Positions 48,596 to 60,029 of a stretch of 64,000 nt of DNA are shown here, in pieces. Each line of letters starts with the position of its first letter. Position 1 is the first letter of the stretch. The notes beneath the pieces were generated by a model. The model ran no database searches. It saw only the letters and a list, made by a program, of their open reading frames with translations, and was not told where the DNA came from. The position numbers were made by a program, and so were the translations under genes. The stretch is from NCBI GenBank assembly GCA_950295325.1, contig OX485803.1, positions 42,671,554 to 42,735,553 on the forward strand, read 5' to 3'. The DNA is from Polytrichum commune (Eukaryota; Streptophyta; Polytrichopsida; Polytrichales; Polytrichaceae).

Positions 48596-48935
48596 GGGGA
48601 GGATTTGGGACATAATCGGTCGAGATCCTAGTGTTTCCAAATCTTTTCCATACCTTTGTCATGTGGGCATCGGATTGGGGGTGGATCGAACATACACTTA
48701 ATTCACGTCGGTCTCCTCCGGAGACCGAATTTTTTCTCTTTTTTTCTCTCTGTTTCCAAATCCAACCAGTTACATGTCGACATCTTTTGGGTTTGTTTTA
48801 TTAAGTTAAGGCATATTCTCTAAACTCCTCTAGAATGATGTGTAGTTTAGGGTTAGTATTGAACTTCAACCGGTTTTCAAACTTTAACCGGTTCATGTGT
48901 AGTTAAGCATTTAGTCGGTTCTCCCCGTTCATTAA
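48596..48935. repeat. Dispersed repeat R1, copy 4, with a 107-bp insertion
   Basis: GGGGAGGATTTGGGACATAATCGGTCGAGATCC is followed by TGTTTCCAAATC, then the insertion 48644-48750, then a second TGTTTCCAAATC that continues into CAACCAGTTACATGTCGACA, CCTCTAGAATGATGTG, ACCGGTTCATGTG and CGGTTCTCCCCGTTCA, the usual R1 order. Confidence 0.65.
48644..48750. mobile_element. 107-bp insertion flanked by a 12-bp direct repeat
   Basis: TGTTTCCAAATC occurs on both sides (48632-48643, 48751-48762) although the other R1 copies have it once. The insert ends in a T/C-rich tract and contains the palindrome CGGTCTCCTCCGGAGACCG (48709-48727). The long direct repeat would suit a short retroelement, but a local duplication is possible. 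Confidence 0.45.
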
Positions 48936-49389
48936 TGGCCATGTTCTTTGCATGTGGAAATGATGAACAACTTTGTCCTATAACTTAACTTACTACAGCA
49001 TTTATTTGAATGCCCCCTGCTCATGCAGCCAAAAAGGAAGTTGTGCTCTTTATTCATTTGCAGTGGATTTTCTAGCTGTTCCTTTCTTTTGTTAAAAAGG
49101 GGGGAAAAAGGGGGAAAAATAAAATAAAATAAGGGGCTCAGGAGTAGACCACTACTCAGAGAATCATAACAACTTCACATCATGCATCAAATTACAGCAA
49201 CGTAGCTTTTTTGTGGGTGGTTGTCTTGACAAGTGTCTTGAAGTCCATGATTGTGTAAGTGTCAACCGTAAAATGAAGTGAATGGGAATGTTCTTAACTA
49301 GAGGTTGATACTTGATACCTAGCCAATATGATTTTAGGGTAATAATAATGTAATATAGTATACAACGTCGGGCAAGCTGATGTGAATTT
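48936..49389. other. Intergenic DNA, nothing recognised
   Basis: G/A-rich run at 49100-49135. No frame or repeat of note. Confidence 0.5.
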
Positions 49390-49590
49390 TGTGTCCGCCC
49401 TGCTCAAGGATTTTCTTGGTGCAGGGTGGGGTTCATTGCCTACCTTGCGGTGGGTGGGCTCTTGGCTTTTTCGTTAAGTAAAGAGAAGATTTCACAGTCG
49501 GGAATCGACCCGTTAACCTCTCCATTTGGATTCGGGTACCTCTCCACTATCATCTGGTAGTTTAGGGTCATCTCGGAGCATATTTGAAGG
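49390..49590 (-). mobile_element. tRNA-derived SINE-like copy 2
   Basis: The minus strand carries the same A-box TAGTGGAGAGG as copy 1 and, 28 bases on, GGGTCGATTCCC, which fits the B-box. It shares GAGATGACCCTAAACTA upstream. The part beyond the B-box extends to about 49390 and differs from copy 1, so the 3' boundaries are uncertain. Confidence 0.5.
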
Positions 49591-49599
49591 CACATGGGT

Positions 49600-49835
49600 C
49601 TTAAATGGTCAATCTTTCTAGCCAAGCCACTTCTCCTATGATATGGAAACATGCGATTAGTACAAGATGGTTAGCAAATCCAAATTGAGGCTTTAGTCAT
49701 TTTCCTCGTCGTTTTTAGAGCTTACATGAGTATCTTTAGAAATAAAATAAAATAAAGATATTCGTGCTCATTAAATGTTTGTATAGGTCATGTCCAATTG
49801 TGTTGTTTATTGAGTCTAGATTGGTTATCAAATTT
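49600..49835. repeat. Dispersed repeat R2, copy 2
   Basis: TCTCCTATGATATGGAAAC, GATTAGTACAAGATGGTTAG, CAAATCCAAATTGAGG, AGAGCTTACATGAGTATCT, ATTCGTGCTCATTAAATG and TATTGAGTCTAGATTGGTTA follow the R2 block order. The repeat begins directly beside SINE copy 2. Confidence 0.6.
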
Positions 49836-52800
49836 TGAGTATGCAATTTAAACATGTGTAATTATGATATGCATTTTTGGAGCCAAACCCAACCATGTGC
49901 CACGCTTATTTAGGTTCCCTAGAAAAAAAACAATGTAATTGAATAAGGGGTGTCTAAATAAAACAATGACTATTTAGGGAATTCTAAGTAAGTTTTTCAT
50001 GAGTTTAAGTTTATGTATTTTTCATAACATCTGGCCTAGTCTATATTGTATGTGTTGAAATCCAGTGATCAAATTTGAATTTTGTATTCCTGCCGGATCC
50101 AAAGTTCATTGATTGGGTTGAAGGTGTCTCTCCTTGTAGACTTCATTAACAATTTGGTGTATAATGTTGCTTGAAATACAAAAAAAATTGGTTGATTATA
50201 TGCTTTCAACTAATTTTGGATTTTAATTATTTTGTTATTAGAAGGAATTTGAGCCTATGGGAGATCCTTTAGTTCTAATGCAAGATCCTTCCTAGACTCT
50301 AGGGCATTTGTTGTTGTTGAGTTGATTGAGAGGTGCATGGCATGGTGGCTCCAAAGTTTGACAAACCATCATTTCGTGTGACCATTTCTCCATCAAATCA
50401 AATGTATAATGAAATGTTGGAATGCACTTACAAACATGCTTCCATTCCTACAAAATAAGTCATCCAACTCAAAGAATCAAATACACAAAAAAACCCCCAA
50501 GGTTTTGTTGCCTTAGTTGAGGAAAGGTGTGGGAACGGCCACGAGCAAATGGCAAGAACAAGACATAACCAATGAGTGAAATTGATGAGATATTTCTCTC
50601 AAAGCCTCAAGTAAAGTGCATCCCCATACGACTATTATACTTTTTGTAGGTGTTAGTTTGGCGCCACTGAGTAGAATATAATACCCATTTTGTCAAGGCA
50701 TGTTTTGTAGTTTCTTTTTGTCTTGTTCTTTGAAAAATTTGCTATTTCATCGCAGCATAGATAATTATCCATTGCTGACTTGGAAAAGAGTGAACACGGA
50801 ATTAAAAGCCGCACCGAGTGTGAAAGAAAATACTTGGTGGGTCAAGCAACAAGAACGGAGAGATGCAAAACTTCAACACAACAATAAAGTTATCTGTGAA
50901 GTCTAAGTCGCTTGGGGGTCCCAAACCCGGTGTCTTCAAGGATCGCCGCTGAGAGTTCTATTTCCAATAGTGGCTCTGCGGGTGCCCAATACGGGGGCAA
51001 ATATATATAATAAACACAAAATCTTGGATAATATCCTCTTTGGCTTTGGGATAGAGCATCCCCACCAGCCTTGTCAAGGAGATAGGCAACGCCATTGTAC
51101 CTTTGTAAGAGGCATGCCTGCTAAATTTGAGAGCCCATCAATGCCCAACAACGTCATATTGACCTACCATGCAGACAAATAACCCACCTTCATTTGTCAA
51201 AAAGATTGGAAATGGTGTTCCTTGTCCGCCTTGGCTACCTCATCGACCATCCTAAAATGAGCATGGTAGGCTTTTGCTTGCCGAAACTAGTTGCTTGATG
51301 ATGCTTAGGACGTGTTTGGAGGTGAAGAAAAGGAGCACAATGTTTGTGCAGTATTGTCATTTCAAGCTTCAAATCTATCCACGTGATTACTTGCCGTTAT
51401 TGGGACACCAATTCGAAACAAAATTGCATTGATACTATAATGCACATACTCATAATGTCGCTTTTTTCTACACAAAGTTGCTGGGATTACAAGTTTGGGA
51501 GCTGCAAAATCAATATAGACGCATAATGCTTATACAAAATTGAGCCCATGAAAATACGTAACTCTTCACATCAGCCTTTTGGGAGTTGCCCAATCAGCAT
51601 AGACACATAATGCATGTAAGAAATTGTGCGTGGAAAATATGTGGCTCTTTATCTCAACCTCTTTTAAAAGATAATAGACAACCTTGTTCTTGCCTTTTGA
51701 TTCCTTCAAAACCTATTTTTGAATAGTAGAGTTAGAAAGAAAAGAAAAGAAAAGAAAAGATAACGCCCGTACTATGTGTACAGGCGTGAATGTGAGCCTG
51801 TTAACCCTATATTGAGCTCGGGGATCCGAGATGCAATATTGGGTGTTATGTCTCCTATATTGTAGAGTTATAATTAATTTAAAGCAATACAGAGAAAACT
51901 TGCAAATGTCACCACTCTGGACTAGGAGAAGCTTAATTGGAGAAATCTCTCGACCACAAAAGAAAGTGTTCTAAAGAGCAAGAGATCAAGGGCTTAATCA
52001 CAAACATGCCTCACCCTACGATTGTCATCAAGCTATTTATGTACTCCATTTATAACCTTGAAACACAACCGATTTTGAATTGCCCCAAATGCTCAAGAAT
52101 TTAGAATTCTTGATAGTCATGCAACACCTCCATCCCAAGGACCTACCTATGTGGCAAAGTTGTTGGAATTATCAAGTTTGAAACAACCATAGTGGTGAAC
52201 TCCCCCACGACATCCCAATTGAATTATTATTTTTGGTGTTGGCGTTGCCACAACTTGCGGAATGCTCTTTCATGGTTTTGGGGTTTTAGCATGCATCTGG
52301 AGTCTGTGGGCTCAACGACCTCCCATTGTCAAGCATTTACTAAGCCATTTCTCCATGCGTCTAAGGACCCAACCACTCCTCCATACGTTTGAGTATGTGG
52401 ATCATGATCAAAACCCTTTGGATCATTGTCAAAAAAATAGTGTCATGGTAGTGGTAGTGGTGATGTTCACACCAAATTGGTAGGGTTTACGACGAAATCT
52501 TTGAGCCTTTAGGTCCAAACACTCCCTTGCTTTAAACACCATGACAAACATGTAAGAAAGGTATTCTGATATTTTGCAATGTATGCAATGACAAGAAAGA
52601 ACGTAACACAACTATCCCTAATCATGTGTGAAAAAATGTATTTGAGGATTTTTGGAAGGAATTCCCCAACATTGATTACTAGAAAGAGACTCTTTAGGAT
52701 TGGCTGAAGGAATCCTTGAAGGATCTAAACATGAGCATGGTTAATGAGGTTGGGTTAGGGGAGGATGTATGGTAGTGTGATGAGAATTTGGCGAGGTTAC

Positions 52801-53090
52801 GAACAATGATGGCCACACCACATCAAACAAGAAGAAGCGAGTTATTACGAACATGTCATTTTTAGAACAAAGAGAAAACCCACCACTTTCACAACTTGAG
52901 AATGGCAAAGATTACCAAAAAAAAATTTGTTATGATAATAGATTTGGTTGTCAAAAATCTACTTTGTGGTGTCAAAGAACCAATTACAAATATCCATGAT
53001 CCATGTACATAGTGAAAACTTGATAGGAGATTACTTTTGTTTTCACAGTATAGGAAGCCCTCTACAATAGAATACAACGTTGTCAAAAAC
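49836..53090. other. AT-rich intergenic DNA, no gene recognised
   Basis: Contains an AAAAG pentanucleotide repeat (51735-51762) and a copy of the GTGAATGTGAGC....TATATTGA block (51785-51850). Frames at 50700-50906, 50970-51182 and 52192-52483 match no family I know. Confidence 0.45.
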
Positions 53091-53095
53091 ATTAA

Positions 53096-53122
53096 GTTGA
53101 TACCATGTTAGAAATAGAGGTA
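53096..53122 (-). other. Possible relic of a Copia LTR/primer-binding-site junction
   Basis: The minus strand reads TATTTCTAACATGGTATCAA. Plant Copia elements often have an LTR ending TAACA followed by TGGTATCAGAGC, the site complementary to initiator tRNA-Met. Only the first eight bases of that site match exactly. No second LTR or gag/pol frame was found to the left, so this may be coincidence. Confidence 0.25.
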
Positions 53123-53826
53123 TAGAGAGAGAATTGTGAGAAAGGCTCTCCACCCAACCTTAGAGAAGGATTTACGTAAAGCGTTGATCTTCCTCTCACC
53201 CATGAACCTCACTTATTCATACGTAAAATACACTTGTTAGTTATTCCAAGATACTAAAAACACCAATCACTTGGCTACTCGTCTACTTATCTAGGGTTGT
53301 TTAAGATCATTGGCTTATATTTCAAAGAGCATGGAGTACATTGACTCGAAACTTCTTTCTTTCTTTTTCTTTTCTTTTCTTTTCTCCTCCCTCCGGGCTT
53401 TGACTAGCCCCATGGGATGTTATAAGCATTGAGAGTTTGCTAACGTGCATCCAAAGTTATCATACACTACGTAACTAAAATGGTGATGGATGATAGTGGG
53501 GCCACCACCTTAAAGAAAAGGTTATGGTCATTCATTGAGAAGCAAAGCTCTCGAGTAAAGTAATGACCAAAGCAATACAAATATCTCCCACAAAACCATG
53601 CCTTCCACATGAAAATAATTGCGCTAACTTACACCTACTTACATAAGTGGTCTCGACCAAACACATAAATTTGGGAAAAGCTACAAAAGCTTCCTTAGTA
53701 TCGCACACAAGATACAAAAAACAAAACCATGTGTAATTAGCTAGGTGGATTCCCATCTACGCATGTCCTCCGTTGCTTTATCCCCACCATCATCACCATG
53801 TCTTTAATACTAAACGTCTAGTATAC
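53123..53826. other. AT-rich intergenic DNA, nothing recognised
   Basis: CTTTT repeat at 53357-53385. Chance frame at 53532-53756 (minus). Confidence 0.5.
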
Positions 53827-54280
53827 TTAGGGCCGCTTTACACTACAGTGGAGAAGTACACCGGTCAATCAAGAACTTTCGCCCAAGACATGGTTGTTTG
53901 AGGCGAGGGATGATATGCCGGAGAAGATGAAAAGACAATAAAATAATGTCTTAAGAAGTCTTGACTGGCCGTAGTGTAACCACCTAGAGGAGAAGTGTAT
54001 TGGACAACTTCACCAAGAGGAGAAGTCCACCGGACTATTAAACAAAACGGGCAAAGCTGGCCATAGTAAAAACCTAACCCTCTAATTGACCATTGTATTG
54101 ATATTTAAAAAATATATATTGATAATGTATATGGCAATGTATATGGCAATGTTTTAGAACTTCTTTCATGACAATAATTTAAATGAAAATGTTCCACCTC
54201 TACAATACATTCGAATTAAGGTAAATAAGTAGGTAACATTATCTCCTTGTTGATTTTTAAAGAAACAACATGTTGGTATA

Positions 54281-55018
54281 GTCCAACCTCGTTAATACGA
54301 CACTCGTTTATACGACACCCTCAATATTACGACACATTTTTACGAGACCAAACTTTTTAGTTTAAAACTCCATCTTTTATACGACTACAACACTTGATAA
54401 TGCAACATATAGAATCTCCGTTTTGTCATATTAAAGAGGTAGTTAATGCTAGAATTCCTTTCATCTATATAATGTACATCTAAAATATATCCATGTTCAC
54501 TTGGGAACTACGTGGGAACTTCACTTATTGTTGGGAACTTAATGGTAATTAGGGTTACTAGTGTGGAATGGACATGGTTAGGGTGAGAGTGGCCTCTTGC
54601 CTAGTATGTTGCCTTGTACATGGGTGATATAGTATCACCAGTATCTTGATGCTAAATATCATGCATCATTGTTGTCTAGTTTCTTATTAGAGAACTCTTT
54701 ATATTTTGGTGTTAATGAAATTATTAGTTTCCAAAAGTTAGATGGGAATTAAGATAAGATAACAATTGCTAACTTGGGTGGCAACACCAAAGATCTTTGG
54801 ACTCTTATTTTAAGAGTTCATGAGTAATAGTTTGGAGTTATAAGTTATTATTTCATACCATCTATATTGCTTAAACTTGTTGTATATATTTTTAAGCTCA
54901 TATTACTTATGTTTTTGTATTCTCTCAATAATATGACAACTTTATGTCATTTGTCATAGTAATGAGAAGATGATACCTCGATAATACGACTTTTTCGTAT
55001 TTCCAAAAAAAGTCATAC
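54281..55018. mobile_element. Possible pogo/Tigger-like insertion inside the 1.93-kb element
   Basis: The left part has repeated CTCGTTAATACGACAC-type motifs spaced about 18 bases apart (54288-54385), and the right part has ACCTCGATAATACGAC. TA flanks the proposed ends. Such CCTCGTTAATACGA subterminal motifs are typical of pogo-type elements. The TIRs pair poorly and no transposase was found. Confidence 0.35.
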
Positions 55019-55503
55019 TAAAGTGGGAGAACAATAGTGCAAAGATTTCTCTCGGGGCGATCACACCCCCTTACGTTTCATAACCACGTGCGATAAAAGT
55101 TTGCTACCCAATATTATATGCCATATATAATTTTGAAAATTATAATATTTTTTCTACAGATGCATAACCATTGATATTATCTTTTTTTACATATATTTTT
55201 GAAATTTGTGAGCATCTTAATTTTGTATTAATTATTTTAGTTCAATGTTGCATCATTCTAGTTAGGAACGGCATGTTTTATAAAATTTATCAAAAAAATC
55301 ATAAAATTTGGTTATTATTTTTTACTATGTAATAGATACCATGTATATCTACTCATGAAAGACAATTGTCAAAATTTTGGCCCATTTTGACCCATTATGT
55401 AGAAAGTAGACTTTATTTATCGCATGTGGTTTTCAACTTGATAATGGAGTGCACCCCCCGAGAGATTTCTTTAAGGAAGAAATATTTTATTGAAGTTGGA
55501 GTT

Positions 55504-55565
55504 CTCCGGAGGCCAAGTTTCTTGTCTGATGCTTTGAGGTTGCCCAAGAAACTTGACCTCCGGAG
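55504..55565. repeat. 21-bp near-perfect hairpin inside the TIR element
   Basis: Arms 55504-55524 and 55545-55565 pair with one mismatch around a 20-nt loop (CTCCGGAGG.CAAGTTTCTTG). Pairing continues imperfectly outward through GTTGGAGTT and ACCTCCCC. The shape resembles a MITE-derived small-RNA precursor. Confidence 0.75.
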
Positions 55566-55763
55566 ACCTCCCCTTGGAAAAAGTGTGGCACATTGCCAAC
55601 CATGTCATTATTTCAGCCATGTGCAAAGCTCTCCACCAAAGGACTCTTGGCCGTAGTGTAAACCACCACCGGACAAGAGTGGCACTCTTGGCCAATCAAA
55701 TTTCAGAATTCCCCCAGAACTCATGACTGGAGAACTTCTCCATGTAGTGTAAAGCGGCCCTTA

Positions 55764-56230
55764 GGGCCACTTCACACACGAGACTGAGAGCCCGTGACCA
55801 ATTCAAGGACTCTCTTTGGTGGAAAAGGTGGATCCGGTTCAAGTTTGCTTCCCACTACGCTTGAGGGACCAACGAAGTATGTGAATGCACGATGGATGTA
55901 AAGTCTTATGGATTCCTACATGGCATCGAATGGATCCTGGTTAATGGTCACTTGGATTATTTTCAAAAACCACCTCTTGGAGGTAGGTCTAACACAAAAC
56001 CGGGAGACCATGGCATTGTGAATGCTCACAACCATTGCTTTATTCTATTTTATCATGTGCGATGTTCCGCATGAATTTACATTCATTCAAATAGCATTTG
56101 GTTGAGAGCCCGGTCACATATGGCTTCACACTACATGATTTTGGAGGTGTGTTGGACGGCCTTTGGACACTATCTTTCGGGCTCTCACAATTTCATGGTC
56201 AAAGCTCGTGGCTGATGTGTGAAGTGGCCC
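55764..56230. mobile_element. MITE family 1, copy C, abutting the 1.93-kb element
   Basis: GGGCCACTTCACACACGAG at the left and CTGATGTGTGAAGTGGCCC at the right. The body is collinear with the other copies, slightly shorter at 467 bp. Its left flank TTA is the right duplication of the neighbouring element; its right flank is TAA, so its own duplication is not clear. Confidence 0.88.
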
Positions 56231-56244
56231 TAAGGTAGAGGTGT

Positions 56245-56475
56245 GGTAATCGGATACTTTTCTCTCTCCACCGGCTTCATATAGGATATGATATAAGCAG
56301 TTAGTGCAAAGTGATAAGCAAATTCAAATCATTCTTGTAGCCGATTTTCTTGTAAACTTTGGAGCTCACATGAATATTTTTGTTTATATCAACGTGAAGA
56401 TTCTCATGCTCGTCAAGTGGTCAAATGTCCGGGGAGATTTTTGGGCATAATCAGTTGAGATCCTAGTGTTAAGAT
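56245..56475. repeat. Fragments of dispersed repeats R2 and R1
   Basis: 56275-56430 follows R2 (ATAGGATATGATATAAGCAG, GATAAGCAAATTCAAATC, TGGAGCTCACATGAATAT, GATTCTCATGCTCGTCAAG). 56432-56475 is a short R1 piece (GGGGAGATTTTTGGGCATAA, CAGTTGAGATCCTAGTGTT). Confidence 0.45.
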
Positions 56476-56768
56476 ATGCTATGTGCCTGAATAAATATAT
56501 GTACATATAAACTTACATATACATCTTTGCCTATATTTTTACAAACCACTTAAGCCTTATTCTTGAAATCAATTAATTATAGAGTAAAATTTGCCCAACC
56601 TACTATCAACCTACAGTAGTCGGGGCTACACTTAATATGACATGTAGTGCACTCATGAAGCAAACGTAAGAATGTAAGTGTGTCTCTCATCTTATGTCCA
56701 ACTCATTGCACTTTGAACCACAAATAACTAGTACATATATTTTATTATTCTACATTCTTTGTGCAATA

Positions 56769-56808
56769 AATATATATATATATATATATATAGATATATA
56801 GATATATT
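56769..56808. repeat. (AT)n microsatellite
   Basis: TATA run with GATATATA interruptions at its right end. It ends where truncated MITE 1 copy D begins. Confidence 0.95.
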
Positions 56809-56811
56809 AGA

Positions 56812-57065
56812 AACCAACATGGCACTCCCAATGTTCATAACCGTTGATTTATTTGATTTTATCATGTGTGAGGACCCGCATGAATAGAAGTACCTTGAAA
56901 TAACATTTGGTTGACGACCTAATCACATATGACTTCACACTATACTTGAGGATCCGTGACCACACTATATGATTTTGAAGGTGACTTGGGACGGCCTTTG
57001 GACACTTTCTTTTGGGCTGTCACAATTTTATGGTCACGGCTCTTGCCTCGTGTGTAAAGTGGCCC
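56812..57065. mobile_element. MITE family 1, copy D, right half only
   Basis: Collinear with the last ~250 bp of the family from CATGGCACTCC to CTCGTGTGTAAAGTGGCCC. The left half is missing and an AT repeat abuts the break. TTA follows the intact right end. Confidence 0.8.
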
Positions 57066-59845
57066 TTATGTACTGTCGTATTGTTGAATTAAAATATGTT
57101 TTGGTCTTCCAACTGTCATCCCTTTCATATTAGTCCTTCTCAGGGTTTGCTTCCATTTGAACTTCATCTTCAAAGGTCATACTGTCCATTGGTGAGAGGT
57201 TTAGCATGTCCTAAGTAAAGTTTGTTATATCTTGATCCAAAGGATTGTTACCAACCAATTGATTTATTGGCATTCAAATGAGAATGGGACTCTCATGTAG
57301 AATGCCAATAAATCAATTGACCCTTAAAGGACAATGTTGCCCCACGGGCTTGGTATTATTTTGGGAGAATCTTGTTCAAAACTTCTACTCCATTGCACCA
57401 AATGAGGTTTTTAGAATGCCAAATCGAGCACCTTAGCAAGATCTATACTTCTTTAGAATAGAGCCTATGTTAATTAATTGGTTAATCATGCTTAAAATGA
57501 ATTTTAAAAGATATTTTGGGTGTGGTATCGGGAAAGCATATGTCCTTTAAGGGTTAAACACATTTATCCTTGATCATCTGGAGTGCACTTTGCATCTTCA
57601 AATTTGGGTTACTTACATGTGACATGTTGTACTATGTTCGAGGCCGAATATCACTCTAATCATAAATAGCATCATTCATTCATCCACAATATGCAATTTC
57701 TTTTACTTGTAAGTTTTATGGAGCTTCTTCAAATATGATTTGGACACCGTAAATGTGTTAGGCTAGTTGCTTGTTTGTGCCTCGAATAGAGTATCTCCAT
57801 GACATAAAAACCTAACAAATTACACAATGGTGCACAATTGTATCAACTCTGAAACTATCTTCCCATCATAACATCATTCAGTTGGTATCAACCTTTTCAA
57901 TCTAATAATATCAGTACATTGCTTCACTGAGTTTTTCAACTTGGATTTGTCAATGCAGTGCTCTGATGTGAGAATAAACAAAGTATAATTTCGAATAGAA
58001 TTGGGCTTATTCCTAGCCCCACCCAATGTACAAACTTGGTTGAATAATATAGTTATGTTGGATCTCCAATCAAGGCATTTGTTAAAGGTCACATATTTTG
58101 TCAACCGGTGCACAAAGTGACATATCCTTCAAGTAGTGCCACATGCATTCATCTAGGTTTGTGGTATTCACAAGCTTGTAGATAACTTGCGTACACCCAT
58201 GGGTACTTCATTACTAGAATATCAAGAAGGAGGTTAGACTTAATTTAGGGACTCTATATTTTTGCAAGAGTTTTTTTTGAAACATATTAAATGTAATATA
58301 GCCTCGTTTTAATTTCCATAATGCATTATAAATAATATATTTTATGCTATAATGTCATGTATTGATGGTACAAAACTTGTAGAGGGTCACAAGGTTTTCC
58401 CAATCACATCCTAAACTCTTGAGCATTTAGTAGCGTTCTTTTGGTGCTCAATGATGTTATTGTAGAGTGTGTGTGTGTGTGTGTTTTAATTAATAATAAT
58501 AATAATAATTTTAAATTGCTTAGTAGTGCTCTTGTGGTTGTGTTCCACCTTTTATCCATAGACTTAGTAACATAAGGCAACCCATGTCTTATGGTAATGG
58601 GTTGCCTTATATTCCTAAGCTTATTGATAAAGGGTGCCCTAAAGCACCACATATATGATGATTTTAAACAACATGAAAGACGCATTTTTTGATTAAAACA
58701 TAGGTTTAAACTTAAATGGAAAAAATCATGTTCAAATTACCAAAAGGTGGAAGACAATGAGACAAAGTAGATGGAGAAAAATAAATTAGGATAACAAATT
58801 AGCCCCCCTCGCGCCCCCCCCCTCCCCTCCCCTCCCCCCCCCCCCCCAAAAGAAGAAGAAGAAGAAGAAGAAGAAGCTTTGACGCATGTATATACAAAAA
58901 CTATGAGATAGTGAAGTGCCTGTGCATATACCCTAGAACAAGTGGGTTTATATTCATCATGATGATATAAAATCGATGTTCCTTCTTTTTATTTCATTCT
59001 TCAATTTCCGTGTAGAGACATTGACTACAATACCGGCCAAATCTTTCACCATGTACATTTTGGCCTTTCCCAACCTTGAGTGTTTGCTCATTAAATACTA
59101 ATGTTGTTGCATCCTCGTAATTTCTATGGCAATATGTGATACCAAATTCTTGTCGAGTAGAAGTGCTTACATAGGTCACATGACCTTGTGGGGAAAAACC
59201 CAGCTAGGGACCCATGGGGCATCAAGTGACAATGCCCATGTGGGTCTAACCTTCCAAGTCACTGCTAAATTACACGTGATAGCAATGAGGCCTTTAACCC
59301 CTAACTATCCAAGAAGTCAAAAAGTGGTTGCAAGAGTATTTCAAATATATATCTCTCAAGGCAAAAAATTTCATTTCTTGTTTTGTTTCTTGCACCTTAC
59401 ATATTAAAGTGTTTCATTGTCTGAAGCAAACGAATCAAATATTTATATCAATGACTCTAAGATAGGAATCCTTGATATTTTCTTTGTTGCAAAATTTTAT
59501 ATTTTGGAAAAGTTACAATGTTAGTGACATTAATATTTTTGGTTTTTCCCACCAAATTATGCATCTCAAAATTTAAGCTAATCATATCAAATATCAAGTG
59601 ATATTGATACATATTGGAAATTTTATTACTTTCTAAAGGAAATGCTTGGAAAATGATTTGGTGGAGACCAAAGATAAAGATCCATATTCCAACCACACGG
59701 ATATGATTTAGAATGATCTCACTAAGACTTTCTCTTGTATGCCAACACAACCAAAGTTTCTAATTACACTTTATAGTACATCTTTGATTCAAGCTAAAAT
59801 CCCCAAGCTTTTAGGGGTTAACACACCAAACCCTATCAAACCCTT
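57066..59845. other. AT-rich intergenic DNA, no gene recognised
   Basis: Contains the hairpin at 57256-57319, GT and AAT runs (58467-58511), and a poly-C tract followed by GAA repeats (58803-58876). No convincing frame. Confidence 0.5.
57256..57319. repeat. 20-bp perfect hairpin
   Basis: CAATTGATTTATTGGCATTC at 57256-57275 is matched by its exact inverse complement at 57300-57319. Within the loop ATGAGA (57278) pairs with TCTCAT (57291), extending the fold to about 26 pairs. Confidence 0.85.
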
Positions 59846-59858
59846 CTAGAATGTCAAT

Positions 59859-60025
59859 TTAAGCCACATTAGGAGCTTTCTCAAGATTCTTGAGTGTACT
59901 TTGCCACTCAATCCTATCATAAACGAGGAGAGCATCCCACACGATCTAATGGATTTTCTCCATGGACTAGTGGAGTGAGTTGAAAATTTGGTCATTCCTT
60001 TGTTTCCAAATGATCCATAGTAACC
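59859..60025 (-). pseudogene. LINE reverse transcriptase C-terminal remnant
   Basis: The minus-strand translation gives LWIIWKQRNDQIFN from about 60020 and, in another frame, VWDALLVYDRIEWQSTLKNL ending at a stop near 59859. Both match the LINE remnant at 47169-47390. Stops and a frameshift show it is dead. Unlike the other copy, no poly-A tail or target duplication was found. Confidence 0.65.
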
Positions 60026-60029
60026 CACT

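Larger units (their letters stand above)
53830..55760. mobile_element. GGGCC-ended TIR element, 1.93 kb, TTA duplication
   Basis: The left end GGGCCGCTTTACACTACAG and the reverse complement of the right end, GGGCCGCTTTACACTACAT, match, followed on both sides by GGAGAAGT. TTA flanks both ends (53827-53829, 55761-55763). Both halves also carry an internal GGCCGTAGTGTAA motif (near 53971 and 55649). Termini and duplication fit PIF/Harbinger. No transposase is visible; part of the interior is a nested pogo-like sequence. Confidence 0.82.

Noticed and set aside
53096-53122. Complete Copia retrotransposon
   Set aside because: Only a partial LTR/primer-site-like junction is visible; no second LTR and no gag or pol motif.
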